The notes: generated by a model from the sequence alone, not told the origin. Positions 16,790-25,237 are shown, counted from the stretch's first letter. The stretch is 34,732 nucleotides of DNA from Spirochaetales bacterium (GCA_016935695.1 JAFGQL010000091.1:1-34732); one strand, 5' to 3'. Translations and numbers: made by a program.

Positions 16790-17716
16790 ATGATAAAGAA
16801 CTGTTTTCTTTTCCCCGGTCAGGGAGCCCAGTACCCTGGAATGGGAAAAGATTTTTTTGACAGCTATAAAGAGGTACGGGATCTTTTTGCGCTTGGTTCC
16901 GAAGCAACAGGTACGGATATTCCGAGCCTGCTTTTCGAATCCGACGAAGCTTCCTTGAAAAAGACCGACAATACTCAAATCGCTATTACCGCAGTGAATC
17001 TTGCAGCTGCTAAAGTGCTTGTTAAAAAAGGCATAGAACCGCATTGCTGTGCCGGTTTTTCCCTGGGTGAATACAGCGGCCTGTGTTTATCCGGTATTCT
17101 TACCTGCGAAGACACATTTCGCGCGGTGAAACAACGCGGAATTCTCATGCAGGAGAACTGCGACAGGCTTTCCAACGGCGGTGACCCGCCTGGAATGGCG
17201 GCAGTCATGGGGCTGGACTACCGAACGATTGTCCAGCTGCTAAACGAAAACGATATAGAGCTTTATGCGGCAAATATTAACTCCCCCGTTCAGACGGTTG
17301 TATCCGGTACTGCCGCAGGCATAAAAAATGGCGAAGAATTATTCAAGAAGGCCGGTGCAAAACGCTACATACCATTGAAAGTAGCCGGCCCATTTCACTC
17401 CCCACTCATGGAATTCGCCCGTGATGCCTTTTCTGAATTTCTTGCTACTGTCACTTTTGCTGACCCGGACATACCCTGCTATTCAAACGTGACAGGTGAA
17501 ATAATCAAAAGCGGTGATGAAGCCAGACAGTTGTGCATCGAGCAGATGGTTTCGCCGGTTCAATGGGTAAAGGAACAGGAAACAATCCTTCAACAAGGTT
17601 ACAACGCCTTTTACGAAACAGGTCCGGGTAAGGTATTACAAGGACTCTGGAAATATATTTCAAAGGATATTCCCTGCACTTCGGCAGGTACCATAGAAGA
17701 GATAAACACACTGTAA
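16790..17716 (+). CDS. fabD: Malonyl-CoA:ACP transacylase
   Basis: A 308-residue enzyme that moves malonyl from CoA to acyl carrier protein, linking the carboxylase product to the condensing enzymes. The N-terminal FPGQGAQ motif, catalytic Ser91 in GFSLGEYSG and catalytic His203 in 'GPFHSPLM' are in place. The residue before the nucleophile is Phe rather than the common His (GHSLG), as in mitochondrial MCAT. The reading frame opens at 16754, but ATG 16790 follows GGAG by a normal spacing and starts with the beta strand before GQGAQ. The next gene begins ten bases after the stop. Confidence 0.93.
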   Translation: MIKNCFLFPGQGAQYPGMGKDFFDSYKEVRDLFALGSEATGTDIPSLLFESDEASLKKTDNTQIAITAVNLAAAKVLVKKGIEPHCCAGFSLGEYSGLCLSGILTCEDTFRAVKQRGILMQENCDRLSNGGDPPGMAAVMGLDYRTIVQLLNENDIELYAANINSPVQTVVSGTAAGIKNGEELFKKAGAKRYIPLKVAGPFHSPLMEFARDAFSEFLATVTFADPDIPCYSNVTGEIIKSGDEARQLCIEQMVSPVQWVKEQETILQQGYNAFYETGPGKVLQGLWKYISKDIPCTSAGTIEEINTL

Positions 17717-17726
17717 GGAGTTGCAC

Positions 17727-18470
17727 ATGTTACTGCAAGGAAAGAAAGCCTTAATTACCGGCGGTTCGCGGGGAATTGGGAAAGAAATTGTTATGAAATT
17801 TCTGGAGAACGGATCTAGTGTGTATTTTGTTGATCTGAACCCCAGTGAACACATGGAAGAATACCAGGCTTCGGCAAAAGCCCACGGAGCGGAAGTGATG
17901 TATAAACAGGCGAATGTTGCCGACGAAGACCACATCACCTCGGTAGTTACGGAAATTCTTAAGGAAAGCGGGGGTATTGATGTCCTCGTGAACAACGCAG
18001 GAATCACGAGGGACGGTCTCATTTTCCGCATGAGTTCAAAAGACTGGAACGATGTGCTTACCATCAACCTGACCAGTGCGTTTTATATTTCCAAGATTGT
18101 CGCCAGAGACATGATTAAACAGCGTTCGGGATCGATTGTGAATGTAGCGTCCATAGTTGGTATTTCCGGAAACGCAGGACAGACAAATTATTGTGCGTCC
18201 AAAGCGGGGCTTATCGGTTTCACAAAAAGCCTTGCAAAAGAAGTGGCGGCCAGAAATGTCAGGGTGAATGCTGTTGCCCCCGGTTTCATTAGAACGCCAA
18301 TGACTGATAAACTCAGTCCTGAGCAGCAGAAGGCCATTACTGATCTAGTGCCAATGGACAGGTATGGCGAACCGGAAGAAGTAGCAAAGGTGATACTTTT
18401 CCTTGCTTCTGATTTATCATCATATCTTACCGGCCAGGCAATTCATATTGCCGGCGGTCTTTGGATGTAA
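17727..18470 (+). CDS. fabG: 3-oxoacyl-ACP reductase
   Basis: A 247-residue short-chain dehydrogenase/reductase that reduces the keto group of 3-oxoacyl-ACP with NADPH. The nucleotide-binding TGGSRGIG lies near residues 13-20, NNAG follows, and the catalytic residues are Ser142, Tyr155 and Lys159 (motif YCASK). The C-terminal 'LASDLSSYLTGQAIHIAGGLWM' is characteristic of FabG. AAGGAG (17715-17720) lies six bases before ATG 17727; an in-frame TTG at 17721 directly after it is too close. It is the third gene of the fab operon, 21 bases before fabF. Confidence 0.93.
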   Translation: MLLQGKKALITGGSRGIGKEIVMKFLENGSSVYFVDLNPSEHMEEYQASAKAHGAEVMYKQANVADEDHITSVVTEILKESGGIDVLVNNAGITRDGLIFRMSSKDWNDVLTINLTSAFYISKIVARDMIKQRSGSIVNVASIVGISGNAGQTNYCASKAGLIGFTKSLAKEVAARNVRVNAVAPGFIRTPMTDKLSPEQQKAITDLVPMDRYGEPEEVAKVILFLASDLSSYLTGQAIHIAGGLWM

Positions 18471-18491
18471 GTACATCGATAGGGAGCAATT

Positions 18492-19736
18492 ATGAAAAAA
18501 CGAATAGTAGTTACAGGCATGGGTACCGTTAATCCCCTTGGCAACAGCGTGGATGAGTTTTGGACCAACATAAAAGCAAACAAGTGCGGTATTGGCCCCA
18601 ATACCCGTTTTGATACTACAGAATACGAAAGCAAGATCTTTGGAGAAGTAAAAAACTTCATTCCATCTGATCACATGGATTCCAAAGCCGCCAGGAAAAT
18701 GGGACTGTTTACCCTGTATGCTGTCGCAGCTGCTAAAGAAGCAATGAAAATGGCAGGGCTTGAACAAGGCGGTTTCGATCCTGAACGTGCAGGATCTATC
18801 GTAGGAAACGGTATCGGCGGGTTTGAAATACTTGAATCCGCCTTTGAAAAACTTTTCACCGAAGGGCCTAAACGTATTCCGCCAATGACCATTCCCAAAC
18901 TTATCGCCAATGAATGTCCAGGAAACATTGCGATCATGCACGGCTTGAAAGGGCCCTGTTATACGGTCACTACCGCATGTGCATCCGGGACCGACGCTAT
19001 TGGCAATGCCATGTTGATGATCGAAAGTGATTTTGCTGATGTTGTAGTCACCGGCGGAACTGAATCCGCATTGACAAAACTGGGTATAGGCGGTTTCTGC
19101 CGTCTGATGACATTGAGTACGGGATACAACGATACTCCGGAGAAGGCAAGCCGTCCCTTTGACCGGGACCGCGACGGTTTTGTCATTGCTGAAGGAGCCG
19201 GTATTCTTGTAATAGAAGAATATGAACATGCCAAAAAACGCGGTGCGCACATCCTGGCAGAACTGGCAGGCTACGGAATGAGTTGCGACGCATACCATTT
19301 GACATCTCCCCACAGTGATGGTCTTGGAGCCATACAGGCTATGAATCTGGCCCTCAAGTCGGCAGGAATGAAACCCGAGGAAATTGATTATGTGAATGCC
19401 CACGGAACCTCGACGCCAACCAACGATCCGATAGAGACGAAGGCAATTAAGACTGTGTTCGGCGATCATGCCTACAAATTCAAGGTTTCATCCACTAAGG
19501 GTATGACAGGACATCTTGTCGGCGGAGCTGGCGGCGTAGAAGCAATAATCTCCGTTCTTGCCATGCGGGACAATTTTTTTCCGGCTACTCTGAACCTGGA
19601 AAATCCGGATCCTGAATGTGATCTTGATTATGTTCCACAAAAAGGGGTACCCGGGACCATAAACGCAGTCATGTCGAATTCTTTGGGATTCGGCGGACAT
19701 AACGGCGTCCTTGTTTTAAAGAAATACACTGAATAA
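18492..19736 (+). CDS. fabF: 3-oxoacyl-ACP synthase II
   Basis: A 414-residue elongating condensing enzyme of type II fatty-acid synthesis. The Cys-His-His triad is intact: Cys163 in 'TACASGTDA', His304 in 'NAHGTSTPTND' and His341 in 'GMTGHLVGGAGG'. The N-terminal 'RIVVTGMGTVNPLGNS' is the usual FabF opening and the length is typical. GGGAG lies upstream of the ATG. No fabB homologue is in the window. The operon goes directly on to fabZ after 14 bases. Confidence 0.94.
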   Translation: MKKRIVVTGMGTVNPLGNSVDEFWTNIKANKCGIGPNTRFDTTEYESKIFGEVKNFIPSDHMDSKAARKMGLFTLYAVAAAKEAMKMAGLEQGGFDPERAGSIVGNGIGGFEILESAFEKLFTEGPKRIPPMTIPKLIANECPGNIAIMHGLKGPCYTVTTACASGTDAIGNAMLMIESDFADVVVTGGTESALTKLGIGGFCRLMTLSTGYNDTPEKASRPFDRDRDGFVIAEGAGILVIEEYEHAKKRGAHILAELAGYGMSCDAYHLTSPHSDGLGAIQAMNLALKSAGMKPEEIDYVNAHGTSTPTNDPIETKAIKTVFGDHAYKFKVSSTKGMTGHLVGGAGGVEAIISVLAMRDNFFPATLNLENPDPECDLDYVPQKGVPGTINAVMSNSLGFGGHNGVLVLKKYTE

Positions 19737-19750
19737 TAAGAGGATACTTC

Positions 19751-20176
19751 ATGATTACCGATATTGAGAGTTTGCTTCCTCATCGAAAACCTTTTCTTTT
19801 CGTAGACAAAATTGAAAAGGCTGAAGATAATGAAATCATAGCGTACCGCGTGTACAGCAATGAAGAGTTTTTTTTCAAAGGACATTTCCCTTCCTACCCG
19901 GTAGTACCGGGCGTTATTCTGGTAGAAACCATGGCACAGTGCGGAGGAGCCGGGGTTCGCAGTATGGGAAAACTCGGAGAGAAGTCGCTGTTTTTTCTTG
20001 CTACAGTCGAAAAGGCCAAATTCAGACGTCAGGTTCGGCCGAATGAAGAAGTACGTTTTGTGATTACAAATGACAGATTGTCACCCCGTATGATCAAGCA
20101 GAGCGGCAAGGCTTTTGTCGGAGATGAACTTGCGGCCGAGGCGTCATGGATGTGCCTGGTTGGAGAACAGACCTGA
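19751..20176 (+). CDS. fabZ: 3-hydroxyacyl-ACP dehydratase
   Basis: A 141-residue hot-dog-fold enzyme that dehydrates 3-hydroxyacyl-ACP to trans-2-enoyl-ACP, the substrate of the next gene product. The N-terminal 'LLPHRKPFLFVD', catalytic His45 in 'GHFPSYPVVPGV' and Glu59 in 'LVETMAQ' are all present. The length is typical of FabZ rather than the longer FabA. A GAGG site precedes the ATG. The stop TGA shares one base with the fabV ATG (TGATG at 20174-20178), which suggests translational coupling between dehydratase and reductase. Confidence 0.93.
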   Translation: MITDIESLLPHRKPFLFVDKIEKAEDNEIIAYRVYSNEEFFFKGHFPSYPVVPGVILVETMAQCGGAGVRSMGKLGEKSLFFLATVEKAKFRRQVRPNEEVRFVITNDRLSPRMIKQSGKAFVGDELAAEASWMCLVGEQT

Positions 20177-21345
20177 TGATCATCACCCCAAAGGTGCGGA
20201 ATAATATTTTCATTAACGCGCATCCTGTAGGCTGCAGAGTGGAAGTTGAGCGTCAGATTTCGTATGCCCGTGAAAACGGACCAATAGGCGGCGCAAAAAA
20301 AGTGCTGGTCATAGGTTGTTCCAGCGGTTTCGGTCTTGCATCTCGTATTGTATCCGCTTTCGGCTGCGGAGCCGACACAGTGGGTGTAATGTATGAGCGG
20401 GAAGGAACGGAAGCACGTACCGCCACTCCCGGCTGGTACAACACAAAGACCTTTGAGTCGCATGCCCGCGAAGACGGTCTTTTCGCTCAGACAGTGAATG
20501 GAGATGCATTTTCCAACGACGTTAAAAAAGAAACCATTGCTCTGGTAAAGGAACACCTCGGATACGTAGATCTGATTGTGTACAGTCTTGCTTCGCCGGT
20601 ACGGACAGACCCTGCCGACGGTACTCTTTACCGTTCTGTTCTTAAACCTATCGGTTCCAGTTATCAGGCAAAGGCGGTCGACGCCATGTCCTGGGAAGTA
20701 ACGGAAACCGACATTGAACCTGCCAACGACGAAGAAATAAAGGCCACCGTCAAAGTAATGGGCGGTGAAGACTGGGCGCTGTGGATAGATGCCCTTTTGG
20801 CAGAAAATCTCGTTGCGCCCGGGTGTAAAACTGTCGCCTACTCATACATCGGTCCGGAAGTCACGTACCCTATTTACCGCAGCGGTACAATTGGCAAAGC
20901 AAAAGAACACCTTGAATCCACGGTCGATATATTGAACAAAAAGCTTGCTCCGTGTGATGCCCGCGCCGTTGTGTCTGTAAATAAAGCCTTGGTGACCAAA
21001 GCCAGTGCGGTTATTCCCGTTGTGCCCCTTTACATTGCGCTGCTGTACAGGGTAATGAAAGAATTGGGCAACCATGAAGGCTGTATAGAACAGATCGTGA
21101 GGTTGTACAGAGACCGGCTGTATGGTGACGGACCGATGCTTTTGGACGAGGCAGGCAGAATACGCATAGATGACTGGGAAATGTCCGATGAAGTGCAGAA
21201 CCGTGTGTCCGCTTTGTGGGAGCAGGCTACATCAGAGAATCTGAAAGACCTTGGTGACCTGGATGGCTACAAAAAGGATTTCCTTAATCTGAACGGTTTT
21301 GATGTAGATGGCGTTGATTACTCACAGGATGTAACTGACTTTTAA
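20176..21345 (+). CDS. fabV: Trans-2-enoyl-ACP/CoA reductase, FabV/TER type
   Basis: A 389-residue NAD(P)H-dependent reductase for the last step of each elongation cycle. It keeps the FabV active-site spacing Tyr-X8-Lys (Tyr234, Lys243 in 'YRSGTIGKAK'), the nucleotide-binding 'VLVIGCSSGFGLASR', 'YSLASPVRTDP' and 'KVMGGEDW', and it closely resembles Treponema denticola TER as I remember it. The frame opens 30 bases further upstream, but ATG 20176 gives the canonical start 'MIITPKVRNNI'. FabV is intrinsically resistant to triclosan in other species. It is the only enoyl reductase in this operon, and no fabI or fabK gene is in the window. Confidence 0.94.
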   Translation: MIITPKVRNNIFINAHPVGCRVEVERQISYARENGPIGGAKKVLVIGCSSGFGLASRIVSAFGCGADTVGVMYEREGTEARTATPGWYNTKTFESHAREDGLFAQTVNGDAFSNDVKKETIALVKEHLGYVDLIVYSLASPVRTDPADGTLYRSVLKPIGSSYQAKAVDAMSWEVTETDIEPANDEEIKATVKVMGGEDWALWIDALLAENLVAPGCKTVAYSYIGPEVTYPIYRSGTIGKAKEHLESTVDILNKKLAPCDARAVVSVNKALVTKASAVIPVVPLYIALLYRVMKELGNHEGCIEQIVRLYRDRLYGDGPMLLDEAGRIRIDDWEMSDEVQNRVSALWEQATSENLKDLGDLDGYKKDFLNLNGFDVDGVDYSQDVTDF

Positions 21346-21377
21346 AACATTCTTTAATATGTTTGTGATATCACACA

Positions 21378-21409
21378 ATACATGAGCCGGGGAAATCCGG
21401 CTCATGTAT
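21378..21409. terminator. Perfect 13-bp hairpin between convergent genes, likely bidirectional
   Basis: ATACATGAGCCGG (21378-21390) pairs perfectly with CCGGCTCATGTAT (21397-21409) around the loop GGAAAT. It lies 33 bases after the fabV stop and 20 bases after the stop of the opposing small gene. There is no T-tract on either side, so it may end transcription weakly or protect mRNA 3' ends. A palindrome TGTGATATCACA (21364-21375) lies just before it. Confidence 0.6.
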
Positions 21410-21428
21410 GAAACAACCACCATACCGA

Positions 21429-21674
21429 TCATTCCTTTTTAATGACTTCTATCTGGTAATGAGCGGCAAAGGCTGCGAGGGCTCCAACTGCTGCCCAGAC
21501 TGGAATAAGGGCAACGCCCACAACACCAATTGTCAGGGGAATTTCAAGAAGGGTTTTACCCTCTTCATTCTTAATAATGACCTTGCGCACGTTCCCTTCA
21601 TGAACAATCTCTTTTACCTTTTTCAGCAATTCCTCGCCCCGAACCTTTATATCTTCCTTAAAATCCTCTGCCAT
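21429..21674 (-). CDS. DUF4342 small membrane-associated protein
   Basis: An 81-residue protein. Residues 1-45 are charged ('DIKVRGEELLKKVKEIVHEGNVRKVIIKNEEGKTLLEIPL') and a hydrophobic segment (about 46-71, 'TIGVVGVALIPVWAAVGALAAFAA') is followed by a short tail. The order helix, 'VIIKNEEGKTLLEIPLTIGVVG' and membrane segment matches DUF4342 as I recall it; the function of that family is not known to me. GGAGG lies a few bases before the ATG. It is a single gene, convergent with fabV and divergent from the metal-chelate importer. Confidence 0.75.
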   Translation of the reverse strand: MAEDFKEDIKVRGEELLKKVKEIVHEGNVRKVIIKNEEGKTLLEIPLTIGVVGVALIPVWAAVGALAAFAAHYQIEVIKKE

Positions 21675-21768
21675 ACATCCTCCTATAGCGGTGTTTCTCT
21701 TTCCGGCGGTAAGCCGGGAATACTCAAGCTTGACTCATGCCGATAATGCAGATTATGGTACCACATAC

Positions 21769-22644
21769 ATGTTTCGATTTTTATCATCTGTACACATTAC
21801 TTACCGTTGTTCCCTTGTACTATTCATCGTCTCAGGTTTTTTTTCCCATGCTGATCCTGTTCCACAACGAATCATTTCCCTTTCTCCATCTATAACCGAA
21901 ATCATTTTTACCCTTGGCGCGGGGGACCGTGTGGCAGCTGTGACATCTTTTTGCAATTACCCTGAAGATGTCACAACTCTACCAAAAATCGGTGGTTATT
22001 ACGGCAAAACAATAAGTCTGGAGGCTATCGTCGCGCTCTCACCTGACCTGATTATCGGCGAAGAATCCGCCCACCACATGCTGTCCGACAGCCTCAGAAA
22101 GCTCAACATCCCCATAGTGTTCATCGACAATAACAGTCTTTCGGCTCTGACTGATAATATAGAAATAATTGGCCGCGCAACCGGTTCTGTACATGAAGCT
22201 GCTATACTGAACAGTAAAATAAACGCATCGTTTAATAAAGCACTTCTACTGTGTTCTTCCCTTTCTCCTGTTTCCGTATATTGGGAGGTATGGGACGATC
22301 CCTATATAACAGCAGGTCCCGGTTCATTTATTCACGAAGGGTTTCATTACCTTAATGCAGTCAATATCTTCGCCGACACAGATTCCCAATGGCCCCAGGT
22401 ATCCAGTGAATCAATCATTCTCAGAAATCCGGAAGTAATTATTCTATCAAACTCAAAACGAGGAACGCTTACCGTTGAAACTGTTTATGAACGTACAGGT
22501 TGGAACCTGATTGAAGCGGTCTCATCCAGGCGTGTCTTCTTTGTCGATGAAGATATCTTTTCTCGTCCCGGCCCCAGATTTGTCGATGGACTCTTACAGA
22601 TAGCATCATTACTTCATCCTTCGTTGGAAGGAAACATCCAATGA
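21769..22644 (+). CDS. Substrate-binding protein of a BtuFCD-type cobalamin/iron-chelate importer
   Basis: A 291-residue secreted protein that delivers a metal chelate to the permease. The N-terminal 'MFRFLSSVHITYRCSLVLFI' region is a signal peptide without a clear lipobox. The mature part opens with 'RIISLSPSITEIIFTLGAGDRV', the class III periplasmic-binding signature, followed by 'SLEAIVALSPDLIIG' and 'WPQVSSESIILRNPEVIIL'. The last resembles BtuF and hints at cobalamin, but haem or siderophore binding cannot be excluded. The frame opens at 21691; ATG 21769 gives the signal peptide, though no good ribosome-binding site precedes it. TTGACT (21730-21735) with GATTAT (21751-21756), 15 bases apart, is a weak promoter. 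The stop overlaps the permease start (ATGA). Confidence 0.82.
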   Translation: MFRFLSSVHITYRCSLVLFIVSGFFSHADPVPQRIISLSPSITEIIFTLGAGDRVAAVTSFCNYPEDVTTLPKIGGYYGKTISLEAIVALSPDLIIGEESAHHMLSDSLRKLNIPIVFIDNNSLSALTDNIEIIGRATGSVHEAAILNSKINASFNKALLLCSSLSPVSVYWEVWDDPYITAGPGSFIHEGFHYLNAVNIFADTDSQWPQVSSESIILRNPEVIILSNSKRGTLTVETVYERTGWNLIEAVSSRRVFFVDEDIFSRPGPRFVDGLLQIASLLHPSLEGNIQ

Positions 22645-23645
22645 AATATCCGATCCTTATTTTTTTTGTTGCGGTCCTTCTTATTCTTGCCATGTGGTTG
22701 AGCATGAGTGTCGGATCAGTCAACCTTGATCCTGGAAATCTCATTCGTTCACTGATATCCAGTTCCCATCAGAAGGATGATCCAGTCCGGACTATCCTGA
22801 TTCGTCTGAGGCTGCCCCGTGTAGTGTTATCGGCACTTGCCGGATGCGCCCTTGGTTTGAGCGGAGCCGCCTTCCAGGGAATTTTCAGGAATCCTCTGGC
22901 CGACCCGTATATCATTGGCGCATCATCAGGGGCATCGCTCGGCGCAACCATCGCGACTGTATACGGTTTTTCTCTTGGCGCATCAGCAAGTCTATCTGCT
23001 GCCGCTTTTACTGGTTCCATTTTGACAGTCGCTCTTGTTTTTGTTTTCGCGCGCGGGAATGAACATAACCCTCCTGTAGTATCCCTGCTTTTGGCAGGAA
23101 TTGCAGTATCGTCGTTTATTTCATCTCTTGTCACGTTTATTCTGTTTCTTCACAGCGAAGATTTGTATACCGTGTTTTTTTGGCTCTTAGGCAGTTTCAC
23201 CTCTTCTGATTACTCGGATGTTATGGTGCTTTTTATCACAACACTTTTCGGGTTCGGATTTTTGCTGCTTCTTTCATACAGCCTGGATCTTTTATCCTTC
23301 GGGGATGAATCAGCCGCATCGTCCGGTGTTCCGGTAGGTCTTGTACGGACGATGACTATAATAACAGCCACTGTTATTACTGCTTCTGCCGTCTCTGTTT
23401 GTGGTGTTATCGCATTCGCCGGTCTCATTGCACCCCACATCTCCAGATTATTCATAGGCCCCAGACATTCACGGCTTTTCCTACTCTCCTCCCTTGTAGG
23501 AGGACTGCTGCTGGTCGCATCAGACATAATTGCCAGAACACTGTTATATCCGAGGGAATTACCAGTGGGAATAATTACTTCGTTACTTGGTGCTCCCTTT
23601 TTCCTTTATCTCCTCTATGCGCGTAACGGAGCAGAACAGAGATGA
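22641..23645 (+). CDS. FecCD/BtuC-family permease
   Basis: A 334-residue inner-membrane permease with about nine to ten hydrophobic segments. 'RLPRVVLSALAGCALGLSGAAFQGIFRNPLADPYIIGASSGASLGA' is the classic FecCD signature, and 'FAGLIAPHISRLFIGPRHSRLF' near residues 255-277 is the conserved cytoplasmic loop contacting the ATPase. It overlaps the genes on both sides by four bases (ATGA at 22641 and 23642), so the three genes are translated as a unit. Length is normal. Confidence 0.92.
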   Translation: MKYPILIFFVAVLLILAMWLSMSVGSVNLDPGNLIRSLISSSHQKDDPVRTILIRLRLPRVVLSALAGCALGLSGAAFQGIFRNPLADPYIIGASSGASLGATIATVYGFSLGASASLSAAAFTGSILTVALVFVFARGNEHNPPVVSLLLAGIAVSSFISSLVTFILFLHSEDLYTVFFWLLGSFTSSDYSDVMVLFITTLFGFGFLLLLSYSLDLLSFGDESAASSGVPVGLVRTMTIITATVITASAVSVCGVIAFAGLIAPHISRLFIGPRHSRLFLLSSLVGGLLLVASDIIARTLLYPRELPVGIITSLLGAPFFLYLLYARNGAEQR

Positions 23646-24412
23646 GCGCCCTGACCCTTGAGAATTTCAGCTGCGGATATTCATCCACACCTGTTGTAAC
23701 TCACATTGATATGTGTATTCCATCGAGCCGCTTAACAGTCTTGCTCGGACCTAACGGTTCTGGAAAAACCAGCTTACTGCGGGGAATCACAAGGATTCTC
23801 AAACCGTTAAGTGGAACAGTAGAGCTTGATAACCAGAATATCTACAACATACCGCTTAAGCAATTTTCCCGCCGCCTTGCGCGGGTGTCTCAATCCATAG
23901 AAGTTAACTGGCCGTATACGGTGCATGACTTCGTAGCAATGGGGCGTTATCCTCACCGCAGATTCTTCTCAAAACTGGACAGCCATTCCGCTGAAATTGT
24001 TGATGCAACCTTGAAAGAGACCGGTCTCTCGGCTTTCGCACACCGGTCCATCACAAGAATATCGGGTGGAGAATTCCAGCGCGCGAAAATTGCGAGAGCC
24101 CTGGCAGGAGAACCGGAGGTGCTTGTTCTTGACGAACCGATTGCCCATCTGGATCTTCACTACCAGGTGAGCATCATGAATGAATTACAGCGTATATGTA
24201 AAAGCGGAAAGACGGTTTTCGTGAGCCTGCACGACCTTAATTTCGCCGCCCGTTATGCCGATTACGTGTATCTGCTTTCCGAAGGACAGATTGCTGCACA
24301 CGGAACACCTGACCAGGTAATAGCACCTGACACACTTTCTGCGGTTTTCAAAACGCCTATCAGTGTTCATACCCTTGAAGGCCATATATTTACTATGCCG
24401 GCAAATCCTTAA
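23642..24412 (+). CDS. ATP-binding protein of the cobalamin/iron-chelate importer
   Basis: A 256-residue ATPase of the FepC/BtuD class. Walker A is GPNGSGKTS (about 34-42), the Q-loop lies in 'ARVSQSIEVNWPYTVHDFVAMGRYPH' (the VxxGRYPH segment is typical of this class), the signature is ISGGEFQRAKIARA, Walker B is 'VLVLDEPIAHLD' and the switch His is in 'VSLHDLNFAARYAD'. All catalytic residues are present. The last 20 bases overlap the 3' end of the opposing transporter gene (24393-24412). Confidence 0.92.
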   Translation: MSALTLENFSCGYSSTPVVTHIDMCIPSSRLTVLLGPNGSGKTSLLRGITRILKPLSGTVELDNQNIYNIPLKQFSRRLARVSQSIEVNWPYTVHDFVAMGRYPHRRFFSKLDSHSAEIVDATLKETGLSAFAHRSITRISGGEFQRAKIARALAGEPEVLVLDEPIAHLDLHYQVSIMNELQRICKSGKTVFVSLHDLNFAARYADYVYLLSEGQIAAHGTPDQVIAPDTLSAVFKTPISVHTLEGHIFTMPANP

Positions 24413-25100
24413 TGTTTTTATACATACGCTTTGAAATATAAATAAACGGCGTGTCGGCGACTGCGACTAACCATTTCATCAGATAGGTGGTTAACAATAT
24501 TTCCAGCAGTACTCGCGTATCATACTGTGCCCAGAACGCAAGAAACACAAACACTACCGAATCAATGAGCTGGCTTACCATTGTACTCGCATTATTGCGC
24601 AGCCAGATAAGAGAATCGGAAGGAAAGCGCCTTTTCCAGAAATCATACGCCCATACATCATGCAACTGGGAAAGTATGTACGCGGCAAGGCTGGCAAGGG
24701 CGATACGCGGCATCATGGTAAAGATGGCCTTCAGGTGTTCCTGGGCAAAATCCGATTGATCCGGCTTGAATACTAACGCAAGATTCATGAGAAGCGTCAT
24801 AATCGTAATGGCGAAAAAGCCTATACATACCGCCTTCCTGGCATCATTTTTCCCGTAATTCTCGGATAATATGTCCGTTACAAGAAAACTTGATGCATAT
24901 ACTATGTTCCCGAGGGTAGCGGTGAAACCAAAGAGCTGTACTGTTTTTAATACCTGGATATTTGCAATAATCACCGAAATGGGTATCCATATAAACAATC
25001 CCGTTTTTCCCATAAGCCGGTACAATACAACGATCAGCGTAAAATTTAGTAAAAGCATGATTACCCATAACAGTTCATTGGGCATGGCAGAAAGAAACAC
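24393..25100 (-). CDS. Queuosine precursor transporter (YhhQ/DUF165, VUT family)
   Basis: A 235-residue membrane protein with about six hydrophobic segments. Family marks are 'GNIVYASSFLVTDILSENYGK' (the conserved 'TDILSExYG' motif), 'YILSQLHDVWAYDFWKRR' and 'LRNNASTMVSQLIDSVVFVFLAF', which fit YhhQ-type importers of queuine or preQ0/preQ1 used for tRNA modification. The start is GTG at 25100 with GGAGG (25108-25112) seven bases upstream. An ATG five codons later (25085) lacks a site. A 62-base leader downstream of a good promoter holds a pseudoknot candidate. The gene's 3' end overlaps the preceding ATPase gene by 20 bases. Confidence 0.88.
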   Translation of the reverse strand: MFLSAMPNELLWVIMLLLNFTLIVVLYRLMGKTGLFIWIPISVIIANIQVLKTVQLFGFTATLGNIVYASSFLVTDILSENYGKNDARKAVCIGFFAITIMTLLMNLALVFKPDQSDFAQEHLKAIFTMMPRIALASLAAYILSQLHDVWAYDFWKRRFPSDSLIWLRNNASTMVSQLIDSVVFVFLAFWAQYDTRVLLEILLTTYLMKWLVAVADTPFIYISKRMYKNIKDLPA

Positions 25101-25113
25101 AGAGGCACCTCCG

Positions 25114-25145
25114 TCGTTTTGATAATGCGGGTAACTGCGACCGCA
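25114..25145 (-). promoter_or_regulatory. Candidate preQ1-I-like riboswitch pseudoknot in the transporter leader
   Basis: On the minus strand UGCGG (25141-25145) pairs with CCGCA (25126-25130). The loop bases UCG (25138-25140) can pair with CGA (25114-25116) just before the GGAGG ribosome-binding site, across an A-rich bridge with AAAA. The C immediately before the second P1 arm is unpaired and follows an A, as at the ligand-pairing C of preQ1-I. The fold is an H-type pseudoknot upstream of a gene type known to be preQ1-regulated. Against it, the first loop seems absent, so it is not canonical. Confidence 0.45.
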
Positions 25146-25168
25146 AATCCCAAAAAAGGATTGTGAGG

Positions 25169-25197
25169 ACTATAGATTAATTCTGTGGCCGATGCAA
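25169..25197 (-). promoter_or_regulatory. Promoter of the queuosine precursor transporter gene
   Basis: Minus-strand TTGCAT (25192-25197) and TATAGT (25169-25174, five of six bases) are exactly 17 bases apart. Transcription would begin near 25162 and give a leader of about 62 bases that contains the pseudoknot candidate and the GGAGG site. Confidence 0.6.
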
Positions 25198-25237
25198 CAC
25201 CTGCTGCGCGGGATACCTGTAGTTTCTTTTTTTTACT

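Noticed and set aside
18420-19469. 349-codon open frame on the minus strand opposite fabF
   Set aside because: It lies wholly across fabG/fabF, has a Cys-, His- and Phe-rich composition typical of antisense frames, and shows no domain. fabF with its full catalytic triad is the real gene.
21364-21375. TGTGATATCACA as a CRP-type site
   Set aside because: The CRP consensus has six bases between TGTGA and TCACA, but only two are present here. It also lies after fabV rather than in a promoter.
21675-21768. Cobalamin riboswitch before the BtuF-like gene
   Set aside because: The gap is only 94 bases and I see no B12-box. Only a small CCGGC/GCCGG hairpin (21703-21717) is present.
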